Source: Roseimaritima sediminicola
GTDB taxonomy: Bacteria > Planctomycetota > Planctomycetia > Pirellulales > Pirellulaceae
DNA length: 64,000 nt
NCBI RefSeq assembly: GCF_009618275.1
Contig: NZ_WIAD01000014.1
Span: forward strand, 44,860-108,859
Direction: 5' to 3'
This document shows, one piece after another, positions 36,053 through 44,764 of this stretch (positions within the stretch are counted from its first letter, which is position 1; each line of letters starts with the position of its first letter). The translations under genes and the position numbers were made by a program. Below the pieces are notes generated by a model, which saw only the letters and a list, made by a program, of their open reading frames with translations, ran no database searches and was not told where the DNA came from.

Positions 36053-38938
36053 CTAAAACAGGTGGCGAAAGTCGATGCTTTGAAACAGTGTCTGGTAAAC
36101 GTCGGCCCACGTGGACGGCGCCGCCGGACCGTCGGGATGCTCGCTCACAAACCGCTGCAACACCTGACGCTCGCTCGGATTGGGCGTGCGGCCGATCACC
36201 TGGCGGTAGACGTAATCGATGCGCGTCGACAGCTCCTCCGGCGGGCGCTCGAGCAACCGCCGGGCCGCTGCGGCCGCTTGATCCATCACCAACGGATGGT
36301 TCATCAACAACAGCGCCTGCGAGGCGATCGTGCTGGTGCTGCGCGAACCGCTTTGCAGATTGGGGTCCGGGAAATCAAAGACCTCGAAGATCTCCGGCAA
36401 GCGGTTGCGGAACACCGGCACGTAAACACTGCGGCGAGTGCTGGTGAACTGGTACCCGTACTCCGACCGCGTCCCTTTGCGGATGGTCGATCCCTCCAGC
36501 GTGTCGTCCAGGTTGCCACCGATGGCCAGCAAGGCATCGCGGATCTGTTCGGCGTGCAGTCGCTTACGCGGCAGACGGGAAAACAGATCGTTGTTCGGAT
36601 CCGCCTGTCGGGCCGCCGGGGTTGCTTCAGTGCTCAAGCGATAGACGCGCGAGAGCACGATCTCGCGGACCAGGGGTTTGATCGCCCAGCCACCGTCGAC
36701 AAATCGATCGGCCAGATAATCCAGCAGCTCGGGATGCGTGGGCCGCTGGCCCATGCTGCCGAAATTGTCCACCGTGCGGACCAGCCCTCGCCCCATCGTC
36801 CACTGCCAAATCCGGTTCGCCATCACGCGGGACGTCAACGGGTTGTCGGCGTCAGTCAACCACTGGGCCAACTGCAACCGGCCGCTCTGCCGCGCAGGTA
36901 TCGCCGGGAACGGATCCTGCGAAACGACCTGCAGGCCCCCTCGCGGCACCATCGGTCCCGGCTGATGCACCACGCCCCGGATGGCGATCGGGATATCGGC
37001 CGGTTCCGCTTCGTCGGTGGTCGCCATCACCTTCGGACGCGCGGCCAAACGCTTTTCCAGTTTCTTGATCTGGTCGTTTAATCGTTTGATCTGTGCCGCC
37101 AGCGTTTTGCGGCGTTGTTGGCGAGCCTGTGCTGCATCGCTGGCAGGCGTTTTCGCCACGTCTTCGACCGGCACAAACACAACCGCATCGGCGATCACCA
37201 CACCGTCCTGCGGGCCGTCGTTGGAGATCACGACGCGATTATCGGCCGCGGGGTCGGCCGCGAACACAAAGGTTCCGAGGCTCAGCAGGCCGTGCTCGGT
37301 ATCGGGAACTTTGCGTTGGTTGACCGCCACCGTCGCTTGACCGCTGCGATGATGCACCTGCACGGCCGCGCGCGTCGATCGGTTGCTGCCCGCGGTGTAG
37401 CTGATCCGCACTTCGTAGGTTCCGCCGGCGGGCAACTCGGGACGATAGATCACCCGGCGGCGGCCCCGCTGTTCGCCCTGATCGTGCACGTAGTGACGGC
37501 CGACGTAACCGCGCGTATGAGTTGACTCCTTCCACTCTCCTACTTTCTCCGCTTGGTCGTCATCCACCACGATGCCGGCCAGGGTTTTCGGATCGATCGA
37601 AGCCCCGCCGGGCTTCTTCACTTGCCCGCCGACCTCGACCAATTGCTGCTCGGCCGAAGCGAGTTCCTTGCGGAGCCGATCTAATTTTTCGCGGGCGGCA
37701 TCGTCGGCGGCCTGCTGGGCGGGATCCACGGGCAACGGGGCGGTGTTCCAGGTGGAGACGTTGCTGTGGATGACCGCTCGAGTGCTTTTAAAAATTCCGG
37801 CCAGGGCGTAATAGTCCGCCGTGGGGATCGGGTCGAACTTGTGATCGTGGCAGCGGGCGCAGCCGATCGTCATGCCCAGCACGCTCTTGCCCAGCGTGTC
37901 CAGTTGCTCGTCGACGATGTCCATCTCCAGGACATCCTTGTCTTGCAATTCGTAATTGGTCGGCCCCAGCAACAAAAAGGCGGTCGCGGTCAATTGCCGG
38001 CGTCGCTGTTGCCAATCCTCGTGGGGCAGTAGATCCCCGGCAATCTGCTCTCGCAGGAATTGATCGTAGGGTACATCGTTGTTGAAGCTATCGATGACAT
38101 AGTCGCGGTAGCGCCAGGCATCGGGGAACAGCAACGTACGGCCGCCGCCGCTGGATTCCGCATACCGCACCACACTCAACCAATGTCGGCCCCAGCGCTG
38201 GCCGAACCGCGGCGAGTTCAGCAGCCGATCGACCAAGCGGGCATAGGCCGCCGGCGAAGGATCGCGGCGGTACTGCCTAATTTGTTCGGGCGTGGGCGGC
38301 AGGCCGGTGAGATCAAAGTACAACCGCCGCACCAATTGCTCGTCGGTGGCCTCGGCCGGTGGCGGGATCTGGGCGGATTCCCACTTCGCCAACACATACC
38401 GGTCGATCTCGGTGGCGGGCCAGGTCGTGTTCTGCACCGGCGGCTGCGTGGGTTCGTCCACCGGTTGAAACGCCCAGAATTCGCGTCCCTGTTCGACCGT
38501 CGGCGGCGCATCCGATTCGGCCTCGCCGTGGTGTTCACGCGGGTCCGGCGCGCCGGCCAGGATCCAGCTTTCGAACGCTTCGAGGATCGCCGCGGGCAGC
38601 TTGCCCTTGGGCGGCATCTCCAGGGCCAGGTCCTCGTAGTGCAGGGCGTGCATCAAGAGGCTTTCCTGCGGCTTGCCGGGCACGATGACCGGCCCGGAAT
38701 CGCCGCCGCGCATCCAGCCCTCGCGGGAGTCCAACCGGAGGCCGCCCTGTTGTTTGTCCGCGCCATGACAGCGCTGACAGTGCTCCAGCAGGGCGGGCCG
38801 AATCCGCTTTTCAAACAACTCCAGCCCGGGCACCTCCGCCGCAGACGACGAAGCAGCAACCAGGGACAATAGCATCGCCGGCAGCAGCGTTAACAAGGCC
38901 GACGATCGAAGGTGGGACAACGGCGGGATCGAGCACAT
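36053..38938 (-). CDS. PSD1-type cytochrome c protein with inserted golvesin-like domain
   Basis: A 961-residue secreted protein with a signal peptide ending around ASSSAAE. The PSCyt1 heme motif C-Q-R-C-H is near residue 56 and DUF1549 includes VRRLYFDLTGLPPTPEQI and a CARCHDHKFDPIPTADYY motif. Between DUF1549 and DUF1553 (about residues 455-575) is a beta-rich insert (ELPAGGTYEVRISYTAGSNR, AVQVHHRSGQATVAVNQRKV, GVVIADAVVFVPV) resembling golvesin-type carbohydrate-binding domains; the first PSD1 protein lacks it. DUF1553 follows a short coiled coil (QIKRLNDQIKKLEKRLA). It heads the operon with the DUF1501 gene. Confidence 0.92.
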   Translation of the reverse strand: MCSIPPLSHLRSSALLTLLPAMLLSLVAASSSAAEVPGLELFEKRIRPALLEHCQRCHGADKQQGGLRLDSREGWMRGGDSGPVIVPGKPQESLLMHALHYEDLALEMPPKGKLPAAILEAFESWILAGAPDPREHHGEAESDAPPTVEQGREFWAFQPVDEPTQPPVQNTTWPATEIDRYVLAKWESAQIPPPAEATDEQLVRRLYFDLTGLPPTPEQIRQYRRDPSPAAYARLVDRLLNSPRFGQRWGRHWLSVVRYAESSGGGRTLLFPDAWRYRDYVIDSFNNDVPYDQFLREQIAGDLLPHEDWQQRRRQLTATAFLLLGPTNYELQDKDVLEMDIVDEQLDTLGKSVLGMTIGCARCHDHKFDPIPTADYYALAGIFKSTRAVIHSNVSTWNTAPLPVDPAQQAADDAAREKLDRLRKELASAEQQLVEVGGQVKKPGGASIDPKTLAGIVVDDDQAEKVGEWKESTHTRGYVGRHYVHDQGEQRGRRRVIYRPELPAGGTYEVRISYTAGSNRSTRAAVQVHHRSGQATVAVNQRKVPDTEHGLLSLGTFVFAADPAADNRVVISNDGPQDGVVIADAVVFVPVEDVAKTPASDAAQARQQRRKTLAAQIKRLNDQIKKLEKRLAARPKVMATTDEAEPADIPIAIRGVVHQPGPMVPRGGLQVVSQDPFPAIPARQSGRLQLAQWLTDADNPLTSRVMANRIWQWTMGRGLVRTVDNFGSMGQRPTHPELLDYLADRFVDGGWAIKPLVREIVLSRVYRLSTEATPAARQADPNNDLFSRLPRKRLHAEQIRDALLAIGGNLDDTLEGSTIRKGTRSEYGYQFTSTRRSVYVPVFRNRLPEIFEVFDFPDPNLQSGSRSTSTIASQALLLMNHPLVMDQAAAAARRLLERPPEELSTRIDYVYRQVIGRTPNPSERQVLQRFVSEHPDGPAAPSTWADVYQTLFQSIDFRHLF

Positions 38939-39163
38939 GCCCCTACTATAGCGGTGCCCGTATCGCCCTTCATCCTTTTTTCAGAAGAAAACCCGAGCAG
39001 CCTCCGGGCACGGCCCCCGATCACAAGTGGGGCACCCCAAACGGCAACCCGCAAGGCCGTGTACTTTAAGCAAAACCGTGTATCCTAAGCCGGTAGCTGT
39101 CAATGATTCGCAGAAACTAAGCACGTCGGCATGAATCTTTCGGTGAAACCCCGCGACAACACC

Positions 39164-39257
39164 CTCCCGCGCAGCGGGAGGTCGGGCTCTTAGGCCCGGG
39201 GAGGGCCCTACGAAAACCCTCTCCGGGCCTAAGAGCCCGACTCTCCCAGAGGGAGAG
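39164..39257. repeat. Cruciform-type element of three nested or adjacent hairpins
   Basis: A 19-bp perfect inverted repeat (39181-39199 against 39223-39241, arms with GGGCTCTTAGGCCCGG) is flanked by CTCCCGC-GCA-GCGGGAG (39164-39180) and CTCTCCC-AGA-GGGAGAG (39241-39257). Together they could form a symmetrical three-stem structure. It lies in the otherwise featureless 370-base gap between the PSD1 and sulfatase genes, near the latter's promoter region. Confidence 0.85.
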
Positions 39258-39310
39258 TAAAGCCGAATGAAATGTTGCGACGTGCTTATTACCCGTTGCG
39301 AGCACAATCG

Positions 39311-40831
39311 ATGAGACCCAGAACGATGCGCGTCCTGCTCTATGTTGCTCTAGCCGTGTTGTTGGTCCGTGCGCCGGCTGCGGCGGCCGATCGGCCCAAC
39401 GTCCTGTTCGTGGCCGTCGACGATCTGAACGATTGGATCGGTTGTCTTGATGGGCATCCGCAGGCGCACACTCCGAACATGGACCGGCTGGCCCGGCGTG
39501 GCATCCTGTTCACCAATGCGCACTGCGCGTCGCCGGCGTGCAATCCGTCGCGAGCGATCGTGTTCAGTGGCCAGATGCCCTGGAAAACCGGCGTCTGGTC
39601 CAACGACAGCCGGAAACTGTTTCAACAACATCCCGACATACAGGTCCTTCCCCGCGCCTTTGGCGACGCCGGGTACGCCACGCTGGGAACCGGCAAACTG
39701 ATGCACTCCAGCGGCAACGCGAATCGAAGGATGTTCGACCGGCATTTCAACACCGAACAGCGCTGGAGCCCTTTCACGCGCCAGCAGGTTCGTTACACAC
39801 CGGCCGAACTTCCTTCCAAAGGCACCGACAGCCCCCGCCACGTCGTGCGCATCGACGGTCGCGAACCGGTCGTTTTGCCCCTGAACGGGATGCCGTCGGA
39901 CCGTAACCCGCAAACCCCCACCGGCGAATCGTTCGACTGGGGGCCACTGGATGTCTCCGATGCGGAAATGGGCGACACAAAAATCACCGACTGGGCGATC
40001 GAACAGCTCGAAGCCGGCTTCGATGGCAAGCCGTTCTTCCTGGGCGTCGGTTACTACCGGCCGCACATTCCGTTGTATGCTCCTGCGCCCTACTTCGAAC
40101 GCTTCGACGGCGTCGAGGTCCAGCTGCCGCCGATTGCGAAAAACGACCTGGCGGATCTGAGCGACACCGCGCGGCGTTGGGCGCTCGAACCGATCACCGC
40201 GGGCCGGCACTCGACGGTCGTCCAACACGGCCAATGGCAAGAAGCCGTCAAAGCGTATCTGGCCTGCACGACGTTCGTGGACCATCAGGTCGGGCGTCTG
40301 CTCGACGCCCTGGACGCGGGCCGGTTTGGCGACAACACGGTGATCGTGCTCTGGTCCGATCACGGTTGGCACCTGGGCGAAAAACAGCACTGGGGCAAGT
40401 GGACCGGTTGGGAACGTTCGACGCGCGTGCCGTTGATCGTGGTGCCGCCGCGGCGGCAGGCCAGCGAATTCGCCGGCGGTGCCCGCTGTGATCGCCCGGT
40501 CAGCCTGGTGGATCTGTATCCGACGTTGGCCCAGCTGTGCGGCGTCGACCCGCCGCAAGGACTCGATGGCCATTCGCTGGTGCCGCTGCTGCGCGAGCCT
40601 TCCCGGACGACCGACCGCAACGTGGTCACGGTCTTTGATCCGGGCAACGTGACGCTCCGCAGCGATTCCTGGCGTTACATCCGCTACGCCGACGGCAGCG
40701 AAGAATTGTACGACCTTTCGCAAGATCCGCACGAATGGAACAATCTAGCGGGCGAGCCACGCCGGCGAGATATCCTGCAGTCTTTCCGCCGTGCCGTACC
40801 GCCACAAGCAATTCAACAAACCGACCGATAA
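39311..40831 (+). CDS. Sulfatase, iduronate-2-sulfatase-like
   Basis: A 506-residue formylglycine sulfatase from the ATG at 39311, with a signal peptide ([19 protein letters not shown]). The active-site cysteine is C77 in ACNPSRA, i.e. the CxPxR motif to be converted to formylglycine. Metal-site residues appear in [12 protein letters not shown] and [19 protein letters not shown]. The pattern FVAVDDLN and [14 protein letters not shown] matches iduronate-2-sulfatase-type enzymes abundant in planctomycetes. It should remove sulfate esters from a glycan in the periplasm. It begins a plus-strand operon of four genes. The open frame extends 13 codons further upstream. Confidence 0.92.
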   Translation: MRPRTMRVLLYVALAVLLVRAPAAAADRPNVLFVAVDDLNDWIGCLDGHPQAHTPNMDRLARRGILFTNAHCASPACNPSRAIVFSGQMPWKTGVWSNDSRKLFQQHPDIQVLPRAFGDAGYATLGTGKLMHSSGNANRRMFDRHFNTEQRWSPFTRQQVRYTPAELPSKGTDSPRHVVRIDGREPVVLPLNGMPSDRNPQTPTGESFDWGPLDVSDAEMGDTKITDWAIEQLEAGFDGKPFFLGVGYYRPHIPLYAPAPYFERFDGVEVQLPPIAKNDLADLSDTARRWALEPITAGRHSTVVQHGQWQEAVKAYLACTTFVDHQVGRLLDALDAGRFGDNTVIVLWSDHGWHLGEKQHWGKWTGWERSTRVPLIVVPPRRQASEFAGGARCDRPVSLVDLYPTLAQLCGVDPPQGLDGHSLVPLLREPSRTTDRNVVTVFDPGNVTLRSDSWRYIRYADGSEELYDLSQDPHEWNNLAGEPRRRDILQSFRRAVPPQAIQQTDR

Positions 40832-40886
40832 AGCGGTCGCTGTCAACAAAACGGAAACCTGAACCGCTCGACAGAAGAGAAGCTTC

Positions 40887-42344
40887 ATGCCACTGAGAAC
40901 ACGTATCGCAATCCCCCTGCTGTTGCTGGCCGCCACTTGCCTGCTTCCGCGTCCCTTGACGGCGGCCGATGAAACCGCCTCGCGGCCGAACATCCTGTTG
41001 CTGTTGGCCGACAACTGGGCGTGGCCGCACGCCAGTATCTATGGTGACCAGTCGGTCGAGACGCCCACCTTTGATCGGCTGGCTCGCGAAGGCGTTCTGT
41101 TCACCCACGCCTTTTGTCAGGTGCCAACGTGTTCGCCCGCCCGAGCGGTACTGCTGACCGGACAAGCCTCGCACCGGCTCGAGGACGCCGCCAACCTCTG
41201 GGGCCGCTTTCCCGAAGACCTCGCGACCTATCCGGCGATCCTGCAAACGGCCGGCTACGTCACTGGACACACCGGCAAGGGCTGGGGACCGGGGAAATAT
41301 CATGGCGAACACCACAAACGTCGCAATCCGGCGGGCCCGCCGTACAAGTCCTTCGATGAATTTATCGATCAGGTGCCCGACGACCAACCTTTCTGCTTCT
41401 GGTTCGGCTCGCACGACCCACACCAACCCTGGACCCGTGGCGACGACTATCGCGACAACCTGAATGCGGACGAGGTGCATGTGCCGGCGTACCTGCCCGA
41501 CCATCCGGTCGTCCGCGAGACGATCGTGGACTACTACGCCGAAGTCCAACGATTTGATCACGAATCGAATCAGGTTCTCGAGCGGCTGCGCGAAACCGGT
41601 CGGCTGGAAAATACGCTCGTCGTGATGGTCGGCGACAATGGCTGGCAGACACCACGCGGGTTGGCGAATGTTTACGATGCCGGCACCCACGTACCGATGG
41701 TCGTCCATTGGCCGAGCCGGGTTCCGGGCGGACAAACCCGCGACCAGTTCATCAGCTTTGAAGATTTCGCTCCGACGTTTCTTTCGGCGGCGGGGCTGCC
41801 GGTTCCGGAATCGATGACCGGCCGCAGCATCCTGCCCCTGATCACCTCCTCGAACATCCAGGATGTCGACTGGCGGGACGCGGTTTTTCTGGAGCGAGAA
41901 CGGCATGCCAACGTACGGGCCGGCGACCGCTCCTATCCGGTCCGGGCCGTGCGCACCAAAGATTATTTGTACGTCCGCAACCTCGCTCCCGATCTGTGGC
42001 CCGCCGGTGATCCACAGCTGCACCACGCCGTGGGACCGTTCGGCGACGTGGACAACACGCCGTTCAAGGAACTGATTCTGTCGCATCGCGAGGAACCCGA
42101 GATGCGTCGCTTCTTCGAACTGGGGTTCGCCAAACGACCGGCCGAGGAGCTGTACGTGCAGGAGTCGGATCCGGATCAAGTTCACAACGTGGCCGGAGAT
42201 CCCCAGTACGCTCCGGTGATCGACGAACTGTCGAAGAGACTGGATCGCTGGATGCGTGAGACCGACGACCCGCGCAGCGAAAACGTGGCAGATCCGAGCT
42301 TCGACCGGTATCCCTACTATGGGCGCGGGGCGACGAAGAAGTGA
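40887..42344 (+). CDS. Sulfatase, second copy
   Basis: A 485-residue sulfatase with a signal peptide (IAIPLLLLAATCLLPRPLTAA). C82 in TCSPARA is the formylglycine cysteine. Other landmarks are ILLLLADNWAWPHASIYGD, GTHVPMVVHWPSRV, FISFEDFAPTFLSAAGLPVP and GRSILPLI. It resembles arylsulfatase/heparan N-sulfatase-like (S1_8-type) enzymes. AGAGAAG is placed near the ATG. Its stop codon shares bases with the GTG start of the acyltransferase gene, so the two are co-translated. The substrate is a sulfated carbohydrate but the linkage cannot be deduced. Confidence 0.92.
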   Translation: MPLRTRIAIPLLLLAATCLLPRPLTAADETASRPNILLLLADNWAWPHASIYGDQSVETPTFDRLAREGVLFTHAFCQVPTCSPARAVLLTGQASHRLEDAANLWGRFPEDLATYPAILQTAGYVTGHTGKGWGPGKYHGEHHKRRNPAGPPYKSFDEFIDQVPDDQPFCFWFGSHDPHQPWTRGDDYRDNLNADEVHVPAYLPDHPVVRETIVDYYAEVQRFDHESNQVLERLRETGRLENTLVVMVGDNGWQTPRGLANVYDAGTHVPMVVHWPSRVPGGQTRDQFISFEDFAPTFLSAAGLPVPESMTGRSILPLITSSNIQDVDWRDAVFLERERHANVRAGDRSYPVRAVRTKDYLYVRNLAPDLWPAGDPQLHHAVGPFGDVDNTPFKELILSHREEPEMRRFFELGFAKRPAEELYVQESDPDQVHNVAGDPQYAPVIDELSKRLDRWMRETDDPRSENVADPSFDRYPYYGRGATKK

Positions 42345-43474
42345 GTTTGCCGCAGCCCCGGTCGACGTCCGAACAGACAGTCGCCCGCCAGCGATTAATA
42401 TCGCTCGATGCGCTCCGCGGTTTCGATATGTTCTGGATCATCGGCGGAAAGCCGTTGTTGATTGCGTTTGCCGCTTGGACCGGGTCCACGTCCTTTCTTG
42501 CGCTGGTGCGTGAACAGACTCGTCACACGCCCTGGCAGGGTTTTACGGCTTGGGATTTGATCTTTCCGCTGTTCATGTTTATGGCGGGGGTCACGATGCC
42601 CTACGCGATCACCAGCAAACTGCAGCGAGGCGAAGGGCGGTGGCCGGCGTACCGGCGGCTGATCCGCCGGATGGTGTTGCTGGTCCTGATCGGATTGTCC
42701 TTCACGGCCTTGCGGTTCGAGCCCGAGGAGATCAAACCCTACAACGTGCTGGGACTGATCGGCGTCGGCTACTTCATCGCTGGCGTGGTGGTCATTCATC
42801 GGCCCGTGCGCAGCCAGTGCCTGTGGGCGGTGGGGATGTTGCTGGGGTACTGGGCGGCGTTGGTTTGGCTTCCCGTCCCGGGGTACGGCGCGGGCGTGCT
42901 CACGCCGACCGGCAATTTCACGGGCTTCTTGGATCGGAATCTGATCCCCGGCAAACTGCACATGAGCATCTTCGATCCCGAGGGCACGATCCGCGTGTTT
43001 CCCGCCGCGGCGATGGCATTGATCGGTGCAGGCACCGGACACCTGCTGCGAAATTCGCCGGTCGCCACCTATCGCAACGTCGGGATCTTGTTTGTTGCCG
43101 GCGCCGTGCTCGTGCCGCTGGGATACGCCTGGGATCAGGTACTGCCGATCGTCAAACCGTTGTGGAGCAGTTCGTACATCGTGCTGTCGGCCGGTTACAG
43201 CCTGTTGCTGCTGGCGTTGTTCTATTTGGTGATCGACGTGTGGCAACAGCGGTGGCTGGGGTGGTTGTTCCTGCCGATTGGGATGAACGCGATCACGATC
43301 TATGCCGGCGTGCATTATTTCGACTTCGCGTACACGGCGGACTTCTTTTTCGGAGGCTTCGCTCGCTGGGCGGGAGCGGACCTGGCTCCGCTGGTCCTGG
43401 CTGCCGGTGTGCTGATCGTCGAGTGGACGCTGCTGTATTTTCTGTATCGCAAGAACGTTTTCCTGAGAGTCTGA
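42341..43474 (+). CDS. DUF5009 / HGSNAT-like membrane acyltransferase
   Basis: A 377-residue polytopic protein starting at GTG 42341 in a GTGA overlap. The N-terminal RLISLDALRGFDMFWIIGGKPL and FTAWDLIFPLFMFMAGVTMPYAI are hallmarks of the DUF5009 / heparan-alpha-glucosaminide N-acetyltransferase group. About ten membrane segments are visible. The human homologue acetylates glucosamine during heparan sulfate breakdown; in bacteria the role is not established. Being fused by overlap to a sulfatase gene supports a role in handling amino-sugar-containing sulfated glycans. The next gene starts inside its stop codon. Confidence 0.88.
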   Translation: MSLPQPRSTSEQTVARQRLISLDALRGFDMFWIIGGKPLLIAFAAWTGSTSFLALVREQTRHTPWQGFTAWDLIFPLFMFMAGVTMPYAITSKLQRGEGRWPAYRRLIRRMVLLVLIGLSFTALRFEPEEIKPYNVLGLIGVGYFIAGVVVIHRPVRSQCLWAVGMLLGYWAALVWLPVPGYGAGVLTPTGNFTGFLDRNLIPGKLHMSIFDPEGTIRVFPAAAMALIGAGTGHLLRNSPVATYRNVGILFVAGAVLVPLGYAWDQVLPIVKPLWSSSYIVLSAGYSLLLLALFYLVIDVWQQRWLGWLFLPIGMNAITIYAGVHYFDFAYTADFFFGGFARWAGADLAPLVLAAGVLIVEWTLLYFLYRKNVFLRV

Positions 43475-44133
43475 TGGGTTTGCAACCGGCGCCGAAGACA
43501 ACCGATCCACCGCAGTCGCTCTCAAGCGGTTCGAGAATAGTCCGCGGCGTCAGCGAAGTCGTTGTCGCCGCGTTGGTGGTTCTGGCGATCGCAGGCGGTT
43601 TGAGTCTGATCGCCCGCTGGCGAGCGGAGTCGCGTGCGGCAGCGCCGATCGTGCCCGATGCCGCGGGCGTGCTGACGCTGCGACCCTATCGAGCCACGAT
43701 TACCGGCGACCTGAAACGGTTCCCGACCGAGCTCGAAGCTCAAACCGCTGATTTCTCGTACACCCACGGCCGCAAAGTCTTGGCCGAACGACAGGAACGC
43801 AAAGTCGGTGGCTGGACCGCTGCCGAGGCGAGTGTCCAGTGGCAATTCACCCCGGATCGGTCGGGTGAGTACAAGGTTCGCGTGCGTTATGCCGGCGGAG
43901 ACGACGTGGCCGGCAGCACGATCCGCGTCGACATCGGAGAGGTGAGCTTGCAGAAGTCGCTCGAGTCCACAGGCGGTCGAGACCAATGGGCGAGCCTGCC
44001 GGTGGGCCGCGTCGACCTGGACGCCGGCCGCACCTATCACCTGCGCGTCCAACCGGCCGCGACGCCGTCCAACCATTGGATCGACCTGGACTACATCAAA
44101 CTAATGCCGCTCGAGGCCCCCGCCTCCCGATAG
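43474..44133 (+). CDS. Membrane-anchored carbohydrate-binding-like protein
   Basis: A 219-residue protein whose ATG shares a base with the upstream TGA. One membrane span is at about 24-46 (VSEVVVAALVVLAIAGGLSLIA). The extracytoplasmic part from about 60 is beta-rich: VQWQFTPDRSGEYKVRVRYAG, SLESTGGRDQWASLPVGRVDLDAGRTYHLRVQP and NHWIDLDYIKLMPLE. The last motif, with the preceding GxY.vrvrYA, is the pattern of family 6-like carbohydrate-binding or DUF5077-type modules. It is the last gene of the sulfatase operon and may hold the glycan at the cell surface. Family assignment is from pattern only. Confidence 0.7.
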   Translation: MGLQPAPKTTDPPQSLSSGSRIVRGVSEVVVAALVVLAIAGGLSLIARWRAESRAAAPIVPDAAGVLTLRPYRATITGDLKRFPTELEAQTADFSYTHGRKVLAERQERKVGGWTAAEASVQWQFTPDRSGEYKVRVRYAGGDDVAGSTIRVDIGEVSLQKSLESTGGRDQWASLPVGRVDLDAGRTYHLRVQPAATPSNHWIDLDYIKLMPLEAPASR

Positions 44134-44285
44134 CCAAACTCGTCCGAGCCTCGGCAGAGGCCTCCGCAACCAACAGCGCTCCCACACACGTCTCGCATGC
44201 TGCTCTTTCCGCTCAACACCCGGAAACGAGTCGTTCCGCCGAACCATGACAAATCGACGCGAGGATAGGATTCTGTGTATGGTGA

Positions 44286-44676
44286 GCTTCGCACGCCAAC
44301 CATAGAATCCGCCGGAGTCACGAGATCTCAAATCTTCTGACTCCGGCGAATCGATGGATGAAAAAAATCGTTTACTCCCCTCTCCCCCGAAGCCTGGCGA
44401 GCCTAAGCGAGTCAGGCTTCGGGGGAGAGGGGTCGGGGGTGAGGGGGACCAGCAGAGCAGCAGCACGATTGCCGTATTTGAATGCGGTGCACGGCCCTGG
44501 GGATCGTACGCCACGAGTCATTCCGTTGCACCCGAGCCCCCTCACCCCCGGCCCCTCTCCCGCCACTGCTTCACTCGCTGACGCTCGCGGCGCAGCGGGG
44601 GAGAGGGGAGAAAACATGGTCGTCTACCGCTCCGAGCCCTAAATAGATTCCGCCGGAGCCAGCAAATCTCAAATCT
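44286..44676. mobile_element. MITE-like elements, one tail and one complete copy
   Basis: Right-type terminus at 44301-44319 preceded by AGCTTCGCACGCC (as at 15004) ends a truncated copy. A complete copy runs between a left-type terminus at 44339-44357 and a right-type terminus at 44643-44660. Inside is a perfect 20-bp stem (44377-44396 / 44413-44432) and, inverted, the imperfect palindrome also present at 14.7 kb (about 44530-44620). No transposase is encoded. These fill the 630 bases before the next gene. Confidence 0.7.
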
Positions 44677-44764
44677 CACAACTCGCAACTCAACCAACCG
44701 CTACCATGGTTGACTGCCACCCACGTCCATCTCCCACACAAGCGCAAACCCCTCGGCCTCTCGC

